From CAWHOW01 sp963831005 (GTDB taxonomy: Bacteria; Bacteroidota; Bacteroidia; Bacteroidales; CG2-30-32-10): DNA of 64,000 nucleotides. The translations under genes and the position numbers were made by a program. The notes under the pieces are model-generated. The model did not search any database and was not told the origin of the DNA. It worked only from the letters and a program-made list of their open reading frames with translations. The stretch spans positions 186,001-250,000 of the forward strand of contig CAWHOW010000026.1 of assembly GCA_963831005.1 (NCBI GenBank), in the 5' to 3' direction. The number at the start of each line of letters is the position of its first letter. Position 1 is the first letter of the stretch. Below, piece by piece: positions 1-7,992 of this stretch.

Positions 1-127
1 ACGGAGTTTTACGCAATTCATAATATAAACATTCTTCATAAGCCGATTCTAACAAACCAGGCCCAAGCGCCTTGTGAACCTTAATTGCACATCCGATAAT
101 TATTTCCGTTATTTCGTTTTCTGTCAT
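1..127 (-). CDS. GxxExxY protein, N-terminal part (runs off the left edge)
   Basis: The reverse strand reads from an ATG at 125-127 to the window edge, about 42 residues. It begins MTENEITEIIIGCAIKVHK and continues with ALGPGLLESAYEECL and YELRK. This is the opening of the GxxExxY family (G-P-G-L-L-E-S-A-Y-E). These are small proteins of about 125-130 residues with a PD-(D/E)XK nuclease-like fold, common in Bacteroidota, with no settled function. The C-terminal two thirds lie outside the window. Confidence 0.85.
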   Translation of the reverse strand, partial: MTENEITEIIIGCAIKVHKALGPGLLESAYEECLYYELRKTP

Positions 128-128
128 T

Positions 129-187
129 AGATTTCTCTGCGTATCTCTGCGATTAATTTTCTCTGTGGTCTCTGCGGTTATTTATTT
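129..187. repeat. Dispersed low-complexity repeat (ctctgcg/tctctgcggtt type)
   Basis: The segment between the GxxExxY gene and glyS consists of near copies of a word like tctctgcgtatctctgcg and ctctgtggtctctgcggtt. It codes for nothing. I recognise this as a dispersed intergenic sequence type of this phylum; a related word (cacaaagttgcacaaag) is at 1911-1952. Confidence 0.5.
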
Positions 188-196
188 TGCGTAACA

Positions 197-1726
197 TTAA
201 TAATTAAACGGTATTAATTTACCATCAACTATCTCAGAAATCTTTTCAATTGAAATCCTTTCCTGCAACATGGAATCGCGTTCGCGAATAGTAACAGTAT
301 TGTCTTTCATCGTATCATAATCTATAGTGATACAGTAAGGAGTTCCAATAGCATCCTGTCTGCGGTAACGGCGGCCAATGGCATCTTTCTCGTCGTACTG
401 GCACATGTGATTTATCTTCAAACCATCCATTATCTCCCTGGCTTTTTCTGATAGGCCATCTTTCTTTACCAGAGGTAATACTGCTATTTTAATTGGTGCA
501 AGCATAGGCGGAATCTTCAATACTACTCTTTCTGAGCCGTCTTCAAGTTTTTCTTCAGTATAAGCATAACTGAGTATGGCAAGGAAAGTACGATCTAGTC
601 CAACGGATGTTTCTACAACATAAGGAGTATAACTTTCGTTGGTTTCGGGATCGAAGTACTGAAGTTTCTTTCCTGAAAATTTCTGGTGTGCACCTAAGTC
701 AAAATCAGTGCGGGAATGAATTCCTTCCAGTTCTTTGAATCCGAATGGGAATTCAAACTCTATATCTGCTGCAGCATTGGCATAATGCGCTAATTTTTCA
801 TGATCATGAAAACGATATTTCTCCCTGGGTATTCCCAGTGAGAGATGCCAATTCATGCGTTCTTCTTTCCAGCTTTTGTACCATTCCATTTCTTCACCCG
901 GCTTAACAAAGAACTGCATTTCCATTTGCTCGAATTCGCGCATGCGGAAAATGAACTGTCGTGCAACTATTTCGTTTCGGAAAGCCTTTCCCGTTTGTGC
1001 AATGCCGAAAGGGATCTTCATCCTTCCGGTTTTCATTACATTCGAGAAATTCACAAAGATTCCCTGTGCGGTTTCGGGGCGAAGGTAAATGGTATCGGCT
1101 CCTTCGGCTGTTGAACCCATTTGCGTGGCAAACATCAGATTGAACTGACGGACTTCCGTCCAATTACGTGAACCGGAAATGGGGCAAACAATTTCGAGTT
1201 CTTCAATAAGCTGCTTAACCGCGGCAAGGTCGTTCTTTTCGAGAGAGCCATATAGCTTATGGCTGACAGATTCTATCTTGGCCTTGTATTCCATCACCCT
1301 CGGATTGGTGGTAATGTATTGCTCTTTATTGAAAGCATCGCCAAAACGCTTGGCAGCCTTTTCAACCTCTTTGTTTATCTTATCTTCAATTTTAGCCATG
1401 TACTCTTCAACAAGCACATCGGCGCGATAACGTTTCTTGGAATCCTTATTATCAATTAAGGGGTCGTTGAAAGCATCCACATGCCCCGAAGCTTTCCACA
1501 CCGTGGGGTGCATGAATATGGCGGCATCGATTCCAACAATATTCTCGTGAAATTGCACCATCGACTTCCACCAGTAATCGCGGATGTTCTTTTTTAGCTC
1601 GGAGCCATACTGCCCGTAATCGTACACGGCGCTAAGGCCGTCATATATTTCGCTCGAAGGAAATACAAACCCATACTCTTTTGCATGGGAAATTATTTTT
1701 TTGAAAACATCGTCCATATTTGCCAT
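197..1726 (-). CDS. glyS: Glycyl-tRNA synthetase (single-chain type)
   Basis: This enzyme charges tRNA-Gly with glycine using ATP in the cytoplasm. It is a 509-residue class II synthetase of the dimeric alpha-2 type used by Bacteroidota, not the split GlyQ/GlyS type. The N-terminus (VFKKIISHAKEYGFVFPSSE, then YDYGQYGSELK) is typical. The RPETAQGIF block, motif 2 (FRNEIVARQF...REFEQME, about residues 247-275) and motif 3 (SVGLDRTFLAIL, about 372-383) are intact. The C-terminal third, from about residue 405 (PIKIAVLPL), is the HGTP anticodon-binding domain. The start at 1726 is supported by a TACTTTTG -7 element on the same strand at 1731-1738, which would give an almost leaderless mRNA. Confidence 0.97.
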   Translation of the reverse strand: MANMDDVFKKIISHAKEYGFVFPSSEIYDGLSAVYDYGQYGSELKKNIRDYWWKSMVQFHENIVGIDAAIFMHPTVWKASGHVDAFNDPLIDNKDSKKRYRADVLVEEYMAKIEDKINKEVEKAAKRFGDAFNKEQYITTNPRVMEYKAKIESVSHKLYGSLEKNDLAAVKQLIEELEIVCPISGSRNWTEVRQFNLMFATQMGSTAEGADTIYLRPETAQGIFVNFSNVMKTGRMKIPFGIAQTGKAFRNEIVARQFIFRMREFEQMEMQFFVKPGEEMEWYKSWKEERMNWHLSLGIPREKYRFHDHEKLAHYANAAADIEFEFPFGFKELEGIHSRTDFDLGAHQKFSGKKLQYFDPETNESYTPYVVETSVGLDRTFLAILSYAYTEEKLEDGSERVVLKIPPMLAPIKIAVLPLVKKDGLSEKAREIMDGLKINHMCQYDEKDAIGRRYRRQDAIGTPYCITIDYDTMKDNTVTIRERDSMLQERISIEKISEIVDGKLIPFNY

Positions 1727-1730
1727 AGTG

Positions 1731-1738
1731 CAAAAGTA
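1731..1738 (-). promoter_or_regulatory. -7 promoter element of glyS
   Basis: Reverse-strand TACTTTTG matches the Bacteroidota consensus TAnnTTTG. It ends five bases before the glyS ATG, so the transcript would have almost no leader. Confidence 0.6.
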
Positions 1739-2091
1739 AAAAAGTATAAGGACTGGAAACGATATTTGGGAAATTTTATTCTTTTGTTGTCATTACGCTG
1801 AGCTGTCATTAGTTCTTAATTCGAATGTTCGCTGTTCAAATGTTGGATTGTTCTTTAAATGGAACACTGATGACACTGAAAATACTGATTAAAACTGATT
1901 TTAAAAAGAGCTAACCACAAAGTTGCACAAAGAAGCCACAAAGTTCACAAAGAAATTTCACTGCCTACTGCTCCTGCTTACCACCTACTGGTTTCTGTTC
2001 TTTAAATGGAACACTGATGATACTGATATTACTGATTTACACTGATTTAAAATAGGTACAACCACCCTTCTTTTGTCAGTTAATTACCAAA
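1739..2091. other. Intergenic repeat-like words, no gene seen
   Basis: This 350-bp stretch holds no credible gene. It contains two near copies of a gaacactgatgayactga...actgattt word (1861-1901 and 2007-2050), a cacaaag-type word (1911-1952) and a cctactg-type word (1961-2000). Confidence 0.5.
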
Positions 2092-2520
2092 ACTTTTGCA
2101 TCAAGTTGAACGGACTTGGTATCAAGTTGAATGGACTTTGCATCAAGTCGGATGGAACATGCACAACTTAGAAACAGTTTTGCATCAAGTTGAGTAAACT
2201 TTTGCATCAAGTCGAGCGGACTTGGTATCAAGTTGAATGGACTTGGTATCAAGTCGAACGTACTTTGCATCATGTTGAATGGACTTGGTATCAAGTTGAG
2301 TAAACTTTTGCATCAAGTCGAACGGACTTGGTATCATGTTGAACGTACTTGATATCAAGTTGAATGTACTTGGTGCATTCCCGTTCCTACTTGATCGGGG
2401 TCTGATTTCAAATTGTACCTTTCTTATTACAAGTTGTACAATTCAGATTTCAGCTTGTACAATTCAGATTTCAGCTTGCACAATTCGGATTGCAGATTGC
2501 ACAATTCAGATTGCAGAAAT
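2092..2520. repeat. 21-nt repeat array 1
   Basis: About 20 imperfect head-to-tail units, nearly all 21 nt with occasional 22. In 2092-2375 the units resemble tggtatcaagttgaatggact. From about 2400 to 2520 the consensus shifts to gatttcagcttgtacaattca with the period kept. There are no unique spacers, so it is not CRISPR. Because 21 nt is seven codons, spurious seven-residue-repeat ORFs appear on both strands; I do not call them genes. The array lies about 130 bp beyond the stop of the gene at 2649-3341. Confidence 0.85.
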
Positions 2521-2542
2521 AGACCTCTTCGGAAAATATAAA

Positions 2543-2617
2543 CGTCATTGCGAACGTAGTGAAGCAATCTTAATCCGAATAAAGGATTGCTTCGGGCAAA
2601 AAGCCCTCGCAATGACG
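2543..2617. repeat. Dispersed palindromic (REP/BIME-like) repeat, copy 1
   Basis: It starts cgtcattgcgaacgtag...gaagcaatctt and ends aaggattgctt...ctcgcaatgacga, forming a long imperfect inverted repeat. Related copies are at 5402-5520, 13615-13688, 56224-56305 and 60990-61061, with a fragment near 32061. All are intergenic. They are probably mobilised or maintained by a gene outside the window. Confidence 0.8.
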
Positions 2618-2648
2618 AGAAGAATGAATTTCCGAAAAAGTATATTGC

Positions 2649-3341
2649 TTACGGAATTTGCGGAGTAAACGGGTAGGGTTTGCTATCGGGGCCTTTGCCT
2701 TTGTTGTTAACCCCGTAAATAATGATGTAGTTCTTTTGCCCTACGGTTAAACCTGTAAAAACAAGTTTAGTGCTTGCAGCGCCTTCCAGCAGCATGGTAA
2801 ACGGACCAGCTACATTAAGCGAGCTTTTAACCGTCCAACGAGTACTGGCATGGTGCAACGCGGCAACTTTTTCGGTAAGCGCACCACCGCCTGTTTTTGG
2901 TTTGTCCAAAGTGGCTTTATAGTAACCAGCCTCTTGTTTATCTTCTGTAACTTTTTTAATAACCGGGGCCAAAGGTTTCTCTGTTGGCTGGGGTACATTA
3001 CTGCTATCAAAACCGCTTTGCTGTATTTTAGCTATATCATGGTTGCAAATAGGGTTTGCATACCCCAGCAACTGCTCCATCATGCCATGCACCATTTCAC
3101 TTTGGGCATCGCGCAAACCAACGTTTTTGCTATTGCCCTTTGCCGATGCAATTAAATTGGTAAGTTTAGTTACCGCTGCCTGAAACCCTGTAGCCCCTGC
3201 CAATGCTATAGGCGGTGCCGGAAACAAAGTTGTATTTACATAAATTCCATTGCTGATTAAACGGATACCTAAGGCGTTTACCTTATGATACTCGGTTGCC
3301 GAGCAGTGCATTACACAATTAAAAGGATGTGCTGAAGCCAT
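2649..3341 (-). CDS. Array-associated protein with fibronectin-III-like C-terminus (family member A)
   Basis: 230 residues, function unknown. It has no clear signal peptide. Residues about 35-110 look helical and contain PAPPIALAGATGF. The block SGFDSS follows near residue 108, then a proline/lysine linker. The last 90 residues look like a beta-sandwich (STRWTVKSSL, LVFTGLTVGQKNYIIIYGVNNKGKGP), resembling fibronectin type III. Genes at 30301-31014 and 56420-57106 share the order of a helical middle, an A-x-x-(I/M)-x-x-(S/T)-(S/T)-G-F-D-like motif and a beta-rich end, though identity is low. All three lie beside 21-nt repeat arrays. The membership is my inference from shared layout and motifs. 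Confidence 0.65.
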   Translation of the reverse strand: MASAHPFNCVMHCSATEYHKVNALGIRLISNGIYVNTTLFPAPPIALAGATGFQAAVTKLTNLIASAKGNSKNVGLRDAQSEMVHGMMEQLLGYANPICNHDIAKIQQSGFDSSNVPQPTEKPLAPVIKKVTEDKQEAGYYKATLDKPKTGGGALTEKVAALHHASTRWTVKSSLNVAGPFTMLLEGAASTKLVFTGLTVGQKNYIIIYGVNNKGKGPDSKPYPFTPQIP

Positions 3342-3551
3342 AAGTTATTGATTTAGGATTAATGAATACTTTAATCGGTTACAAAGATATACTATTATTT
3401 TATATTTGCAATAGACGAATCAAAAAAAAAAACGATGAATAACCATTTCGTCTTATTTTATTTTTTAATTTAGCCGTTGAAATTTAATATACCTGATGGA
3501 AAGCTTTATAAATAAGGAAAATAAATTTATGTTTAATTAAGAAATAAGATT

Positions 3552-4622
3552 ATGAAAAAAATCACAAAACTAGCCGTTTTATTACTGATTACCGTTTACT
3601 GTTCACTGATTACCGCCTACTCGCAGGTGCCTCAGGCATTCAATTATCAAGCAGTAGCCAGAGATAATTTTGGTAACCTGATAGCAAACCATGCAGTAGG
3701 AGTTAAAATAAATATTCATCATGGTTCAACGGCAGGAAACATATCATATTCCGAATTGTTTGTTGCTCCCACACCCTCTACTAACCAGTTTGGTTTGTTT
3801 ACTGTAGCAATAGGAACTGGAACTGCAATGACAGGTCAGTTTGACACAATAGCATGGGGAAGCAGCAATTATTACCTGGAAGTACTGATTGACCCAACCG
3901 GAAGCACAAGTTATACTTCTATGGGAACATCGCAATTATTAAGTGTGCCTTATGCCATGTATGCAGCTAAAGCAGGCGTGCCGGGAATTACGGGCGCAAC
4001 AGGAGCAACAGGTGGCATTGGGTTAACAGGAAACACAGGAGCTACAGGTTCAACAGGTGCAACAGGAGCAACAGGTGTGGGTGGTGTTAGCAATGCAGGC
4101 ACAGGAATAATAATTACAGGGGCAGGCACGGTTGCCACTCCTTATGTTATTAGCGATAGTGTTCATAAAATAGGCGATACCTATGGCGGTGGCATAGTGT
4201 TTTATGTATATGATAACGGGCGTCATGGATTAATAGCAGCCACAGCCGACCAAAGTACGGGAGTAGTTTGGACAACTGCAGCTTATCAAAGTACTGTTTC
4301 CAATGCTGTGAGGGATGGAGTTAACGGTGGGCAGACAAATACAGAACGCATCATTATACAAGCAGGCGCGGGCTCTTATGCTGCCCAGCTTTGTGCTAAT
4401 TATCAAGGCGGTAACTATGGCGACTGGTATTTACCTTCAAAATACGAGTTAAATTTATTATACCTGCAAAAAGCCGTGGTTGGCGGTTTTGCTAGTAACG
4501 TCTATTGGAGTTCTACCGAGACCAGTAGTAGCGACGCATGGGACCAGTACTTCTACACTGGCCTCCAGACCAACTACGATAAGAACAACACCTACTACGT
4601 GCGTGCTGTTCGGGCTTTTTAA
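3552..4622 (+). CDS. Secreted DUF1566 protein with collagen-like linker and retroelement-type variable tail
   Basis: 356 residues. An N-terminal signal peptide (KLAVLLLITVYCSLITAYSQ) is followed by a bacteroidete domain starting VPQAFNYQAVARD. A collagen-like G-x-T stretch runs from about residue 147 to 178 (GATGATGGIGLTGNTGATG). The C-terminal domain, about 205-356, is DUF1566-like with a C-type-lectin fold (GGIVFYVYDNGRHGLIAA, WYLPSKYELNLL, YWSSTE, YVRAVRAF). The last 35 codons are unusually rich in NNC codons (TAC, AAC, ACC, GAC) and end in the block encoding YYVRAVRAF. That pattern is typical of variable regions of diversity-generating retroelements. No reverse transcriptase is in this window. 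A terminator-like hairpin follows at 4649-4679. Confidence 0.85.
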   Translation: MKKITKLAVLLLITVYCSLITAYSQVPQAFNYQAVARDNFGNLIANHAVGVKINIHHGSTAGNISYSELFVAPTPSTNQFGLFTVAIGTGTAMTGQFDTIAWGSSNYYLEVLIDPTGSTSYTSMGTSQLLSVPYAMYAAKAGVPGITGATGATGGIGLTGNTGATGSTGATGATGVGGVSNAGTGIIITGAGTVATPYVISDSVHKIGDTYGGGIVFYVYDNGRHGLIAATADQSTGVVWTTAAYQSTVSNAVRDGVNGGQTNTERIIIQAGAGSYAAQLCANYQGGNYGDWYLPSKYELNLLYLQKAVVGGFASNVYWSSTETSSSDAWDQYFYTGLQTNYDKNNTYYVRAVRAF

Positions 4623-4648
4623 AAAATAAAGATTAGGGGTTAGTAAAA

Positions 4649-4679
4649 GAAAAGGCTTCGCGATGCGAAGCTTTTTTTA
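4649..4679 (+). terminator. Terminator hairpin after the DUF1566 gene
   Basis: aaggcttcgcgatgcgaagc followed by seven T. The arms are GCTTCGC/GCGAAGC with a two-base loop. In diversity-generating retroelements a hairpin often sits just past the variable region, so this one could serve both roles. Confidence 0.75.
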
Positions 4680-4726
4680 TATGCAAAATAATAACAAACT
4701 GCCTACTGCCGCTGCTTACTGTCTAT

Positions 4727-4760
4727 AAAAAAAGCTTTACAAAAGCGAAGCCTTTTTTAC
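4727..4760. terminator. Second hairpin with T-run
   Basis: aaaaaaagctttacaaaagcgaagccttttttac can form a weaker stem flanked by A- and T-runs. It lies just upstream of the DUF3109 promoter and could act as a bidirectional terminator. Confidence 0.4.
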
Positions 4761-4783
4761 TTTTTAATAAGCGAATAAACCAT

Positions 4784-4791
4784 TACTTTTG
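4784..4791 (+). promoter_or_regulatory. -7 promoter element of the DUF3109 gene
   Basis: TACTTTTG fits TAnnTTTG and ends four bases before the ATG at 4796, again implying a nearly leaderless transcript. Confidence 0.55.
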
Positions 4792-4795
4792 CAGC

Positions 4796-5359
4796 ATGAT
4801 AGTGGTTGAAAATACGCTGATATCGGAACTTATTGCGGAGAAAAAATTTGTTTGCGACCTTTCGCAATGCAAAGGAGAATGCTGTGTGGCAGGCGATGCA
4901 GGCGCTCCGCTTGAAGAAGCCGAAGCGCTCATTTTAGAAAAACACTACCCATATTATAAAGAATACCTCACGGAAAAAGGAGTAAAGACCATTGACAAGC
5001 ATGGCTTTTTTGAGCTTGATGCCGATAACGATTATCTTACTCCGCTAGTGAGGGAAGACAAATATTGTGTTTATGCTTTTTTTGACGGGGAGATTGCCAA
5101 ATGTGCTATTGAAAAAGCATTTAACGAAGGAAGAATAGATTTCAGGAAACCTATTTCCTGCCATCTTTATCCTATACGCATCACTGCATTTAAAGATGTG
5201 GATGCATTGAATTATCATTATTGGGATGTTTGCAAACCTGCATGCGAACAAGGGGAAAAGCTTAATGTTCCTGTATATAAATTTCTGAAAGAGCCCCTGA
5301 TTCGGAAATACGGAAAAGGCTGGTATGAAGAGCTTGAAGAAGAAATAACGAAATATTAA
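4796..5359 (+). CDS. DUF3109 family cysteine-rich protein
   Basis: 187 residues, cytoplasmic by appearance. Cysteines lie in the pattern FVCDLSQCKGECCVAGD near residue 18-34, then YCVYAFF, KCAIEKAF, SCHLYPIR and CKPACEQG. This spacing is the signature of DUF3109, related to the YkgJ metal-cluster proteins, and suggests an Fe-S or zinc site. The biochemical role is not known. The length is normal for the family. It is monocistronic, with its own promoter element upstream and a palindromic repeat downstream. Confidence 0.9.
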   Translation: MIVVENTLISELIAEKKFVCDLSQCKGECCVAGDAGAPLEEAEALILEKHYPYYKEYLTEKGVKTIDKHGFFELDADNDYLTPLVREDKYCVYAFFDGEIAKCAIEKAFNEGRIDFRKPISCHLYPIRITAFKDVDALNYHYWDVCKPACEQGEKLNVPVYKFLKEPLIRKYGKGWYEELEEEITKY

Positions 5360-5401
5360 GAAACACTCCTTCTTAGGTGCGTCTCTAAATACTATTAAAT
5401 A

Positions 5402-5520
5402 CGTCATTGCGAGGGAGGAACGACCGAAGCAATCTTAATTTAAACAAGAGATTGCTTCACGGAGTTTATTCTGAGTGCTTTTCCATTTAAGATTGCTTCG
5501 CTTTGCTCGCAATGACGGCA
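5402..5520. repeat. Dispersed palindromic repeat, copy 2 (compound)
   Basis: It begins cgtcattgcgagggaggaac and continues to gaagcaatctt. It then has two inverted halves (agattgcttcac... and agattgcttcgctttgctcgcaatgacg) plus a further caatgacga remnant. It looks like two nested copies of the element at 56224-56305. Confidence 0.8.
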
Positions 5521-5563
5521 CGAAGGGTTCGCAATGACGACAATTGAGTTTTTAGTGGTTCTC

Positions 5564-7243
5564 TTAATTCTTTACAGCCTTTGTCCAGGAATCTTTTAGT
5601 GTTACAGTCCTGTTAAAAACAATCTTTCCTTTTTCAGTATCCTTATCTGTGCAAAAGTAACCGAGGCGTTCAAACTGGAATTTATCTCCCGCTTTTGCTT
5701 CAGCTAATGATGGCTCAACAAAACATTTCTTTGCCAGCAATGAGTTAGGATTAATATTGTCTTTAAAATCTTCACCTTCGTTAACATCTTCGGGATTTTC
5801 TTTTGAAAAAAGCTGTTCATATAATCTGACCTCACCTTCAACTGCATGCCTTGCAGAAACCCAGTGAATGGTTCCCTTTACCTTGCGGTTACTTTGCGAT
5901 AGTCCGCTTCTTGTTTCAGGATCATAAGTGCAATGAACTTCCTTTATTTCACCGGTCTTTTCATCTTTTACAACACCAGTGCATTTAATAATAAAAGCAT
6001 ATTTCAAACGCACTTCATTTCCGGGAGTAAGGCGGAAAAACTTGGCAGGAGGGTTTTCCATGAAATCTTCCTGCTCAATATAAAGCTCTTTTGAGAAAGG
6101 CATCTTACGCATGCCTGTCGTTGTATCTTCGGGGTTATTTACGGCGTCCATTTCTTCCACTAAATCGTCAGGATAATTATCAATAACAAGTTTCAACGGA
6201 TTGATAACAGCTAGTCGACGTAAGGAGCGTTTATTAAGATCTTCACGTATGCAATGTTCCAGCAGCGCAAGATCAATTATATTATCACGTTTCGCAACGC
6301 CAATAATTTCGGCAAAGTTTCTGATAGCTTCCGGTGTATATCCTTTTCTGCGGAAACCACATATAGTCGGCATACGAGGGTCATCCCATCCATTAACAAA
6401 ATTATTTTGTACCAGTTCAAGCAATTTGCGTTTGCTCATAACGGTATATGTAATATTTAACCTTGCAAATTCAATTTGCTGAGGGGCATAGATACCTAAC
6501 TCCTTAATGAACCATTCATATAAAGGACGGTGCACTTCAAATTCAAGCGTACAGATGGAATGTGTTATCTTTTCAATGGAATCGCATTGACCATGTGCGA
6601 AATCATACATGGGATAAATGCACCATTTGTCACCCGTACGATGATGCTCTGCATGAAGGATGCGATATAAGATAGGGTCGCGCATCAGCATGTTGGGATG
6701 TGCCATATCTATCTTCGCTCTTAAAACCTTAGCCCCGTCGGGGAATTCTCCCTTACGCATAGAGCGGAAAATTTCAAGGTTTTCATCCACAGAACGGTTC
6801 CTGAAAGGGCTTTCTTGTCCGGGATGTGTAACCGTACCGCGATACTTTCCTATGTCTTCGACTGTAAGATCGCATACGTAAGCTTTACTTTTCTTGATAA
6901 GTAACTCTGCATATTCATAAAGCTGTTCAAAATAATCGGAAGCATAGAACTCTCTGTCTTCCCAATCGAAGCCAAGCCAGCGTACATCTTCTTTAATGGA
7001 ATCAACATATTCCACATCTTCTTTAACGGGATTGGTATCATCGAAACGTAGATTGCATTTTCCACCATATTTAGCGGCAGTGCCAAAGTTGAGGCAAATT
7101 GATTTCGCATGTCCTATATGCAAATAACCATTTGGTTCAGGCGGGAAGCGGGTATGTACACGCTTTTCGTGTTTGCCTGTTTTATTATCTTCTTCAATTA
7201 TTTCGTGAATAAAGTTCAGCGATTTCTCCGTTTTGTTTTCCAT
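5564..7243 (-). CDS. glnS: Glutaminyl-tRNA synthetase
   Basis: 559 residues, a class I synthetase that attaches glutamine to tRNA-Gln directly. The HIGH motif is in FPPEPNGYLHIGHAKSI (about residues 33-49), followed by LRFDDTNP. The KMSKS-equivalent is VMSKRKL near residue 268. YPMYDFAHG and CTLEFE are typical of the catalytic core. The C-terminal half is the two-beta-barrel anticodon-binding region. Length matches bacterial GlnRS. A reverse-strand TACTTTTG at 7302-7309 is the likely promoter. The gene stands alone. Confidence 0.97.
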   Translation of the reverse strand: MENKTEKSLNFIHEIIEEDNKTGKHEKRVHTRFPPEPNGYLHIGHAKSICLNFGTAAKYGGKCNLRFDDTNPVKEDVEYVDSIKEDVRWLGFDWEDREFYASDYFEQLYEYAELLIKKSKAYVCDLTVEDIGKYRGTVTHPGQESPFRNRSVDENLEIFRSMRKGEFPDGAKVLRAKIDMAHPNMLMRDPILYRILHAEHHRTGDKWCIYPMYDFAHGQCDSIEKITHSICTLEFEVHRPLYEWFIKELGIYAPQQIEFARLNITYTVMSKRKLLELVQNNFVNGWDDPRMPTICGFRRKGYTPEAIRNFAEIIGVAKRDNIIDLALLEHCIREDLNKRSLRRLAVINPLKLVIDNYPDDLVEEMDAVNNPEDTTTGMRKMPFSKELYIEQEDFMENPPAKFFRLTPGNEVRLKYAFIIKCTGVVKDEKTGEIKEVHCTYDPETRSGLSQSNRKVKGTIHWVSARHAVEGEVRLYEQLFSKENPEDVNEGEDFKDNINPNSLLAKKCFVEPSLAEAKAGDKFQFERLGYFCTDKDTEKGKIVFNRTVTLKDSWTKAVKN

Positions 7244-7301
7244 TTTATAAATTCAATAATGTTCCTTTTATTTTCTTTTTAAGAAGCCTTTATATCAAGT
7301 A

Positions 7302-7309
7302 CAAAAGTA
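7302..7309 (-). promoter_or_regulatory. -7 promoter element of glnS
   Basis: Reverse-strand TACTTTTG, about 59 bases upstream of the glnS ATG at 7243. It fits TAnnTTTG. Confidence 0.5.
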
Positions 7310-7378
7310 AGATGAATTATTAAATTTGAAGTTGGTTTAATGATATTCTTTATTTTCGTCCTTTCAAACATATTAAAC

Positions 7379-7738
7379 ATGGGACTTATCACTTTATCGG
7401 GAATGGAGTTCTTTGCCTATCATGGCTGCTTTGCGGAAGAACAAATTATAGGCAACAAATTCATAGTTGATTTGGAGTTTTTCGCTGCTACAGAAAATGC
7501 TGAAAACACTGACGATTTATCGGCTACAGTCAATTACCAGATAGTATATGAACTTGTGAAAGCCGAAATGGACATTAAATCCAAGCTTCTGGAGTACGTG
7601 GCCAAACGGATACTCGATGCATTGTATAAGCAGTTTCCCGATATTGGCGATGCAAAAGTTGCAGTTTCGAAACTTAATCCTCCGCTTAAAGGAAAGGTTG
7701 GTAAAGTATGCTTTACGCTTAGCCGCAACGCAGGATAA
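7379..7738 (+). CDS. folB: Dihydroneopterin aldolase
   Basis: About 119 residues from the ATG at 7379. An upstream ATG at 7340 would add 13 residues not seen in the family, so I prefer MGLITLSGMEFFAYHG. FolB converts 7,8-dihydroneopterin to 6-hydroxymethyl-dihydropterin and glycolaldehyde in folate synthesis. Visible family features are the GMEFFAYHGCFAEEQIIG start with the tyrosine near residue 13, VNYQIVYELVK, LLEYVAKRI and the C-terminal VSKLNPPLKGKVG. Length and order are normal. Confidence 0.92.
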   Translation: MGLITLSGMEFFAYHGCFAEEQIIGNKFIVDLEFFAATENAENTDDLSATVNYQIVYELVKAEMDIKSKLLEYVAKRILDALYKQFPDIGDAKVAVSKLNPPLKGKVGKVCFTLSRNAG

Positions 7739-7756
7739 AGGAAAATTCGAGGATAG

Positions 7757-7787
7757 ATTGGCAAATTAGATTATTTTTTTACCTTTG
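7757..7787 (+). promoter_or_regulatory. Promoter of tRNA-Cys
   Basis: ATTG at 7757-7760, 19 bases, then TACCTTTG at 7780-7787. This is a close match to the Bacteroidota consensus TTTG-N19-TAnnTTTG and sits 14 bases upstream of the tRNA. Confidence 0.7.
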
Positions 7788-7801
7788 CACTTCAAATTAA
7801 C

Positions 7802-7872
7802 GGTCTCTTGGCCGAGTGGCTAGGCGCCGGTCTGCAAAACCGTATACTCCGGTTCGAATCCGGAAGAGACCT
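7802..7872 (+). tRNA. tRNA-Cys (anticodon GCA)
   Basis: The acceptor arms GGTCTCT (7802-7808) and AGAGACC (7865-7871) pair perfectly. The anticodon loop CTGCAAA gives GCA for cysteine. The T arm is CCGG-TTCGAAT-CCGG. The CCA end is not encoded. Confidence 0.95.
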
Positions 7873-7992
7873 CAATATTCAAGTCGTATTTATCCTTTCA
7901 AAGGATGCTTACGGCTTTTTTCATTTCTGCTGATATCTCTTTAGTATCTGTTACTAAAACCAGTCTTTACTTTATATCAGTGCAATAATTGT

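Noticed and set aside
2076..2294. 72-residue reverse-strand ORF with seven-residue repeats, and similar ORFs in the other arrays (11678-11890, 31090-31482, 31183-31602, 57170-57457)
   Set aside because: The 21-nt unit is seven codons long, so open frames appear on both strands of the arrays without selection. None has a signal, domain or ribosome-binding site.
2092..2520. CRISPR array
   Set aside because: Units abut directly, with no unique spacers, and there are no cas genes. The same holds for the other three arrays.
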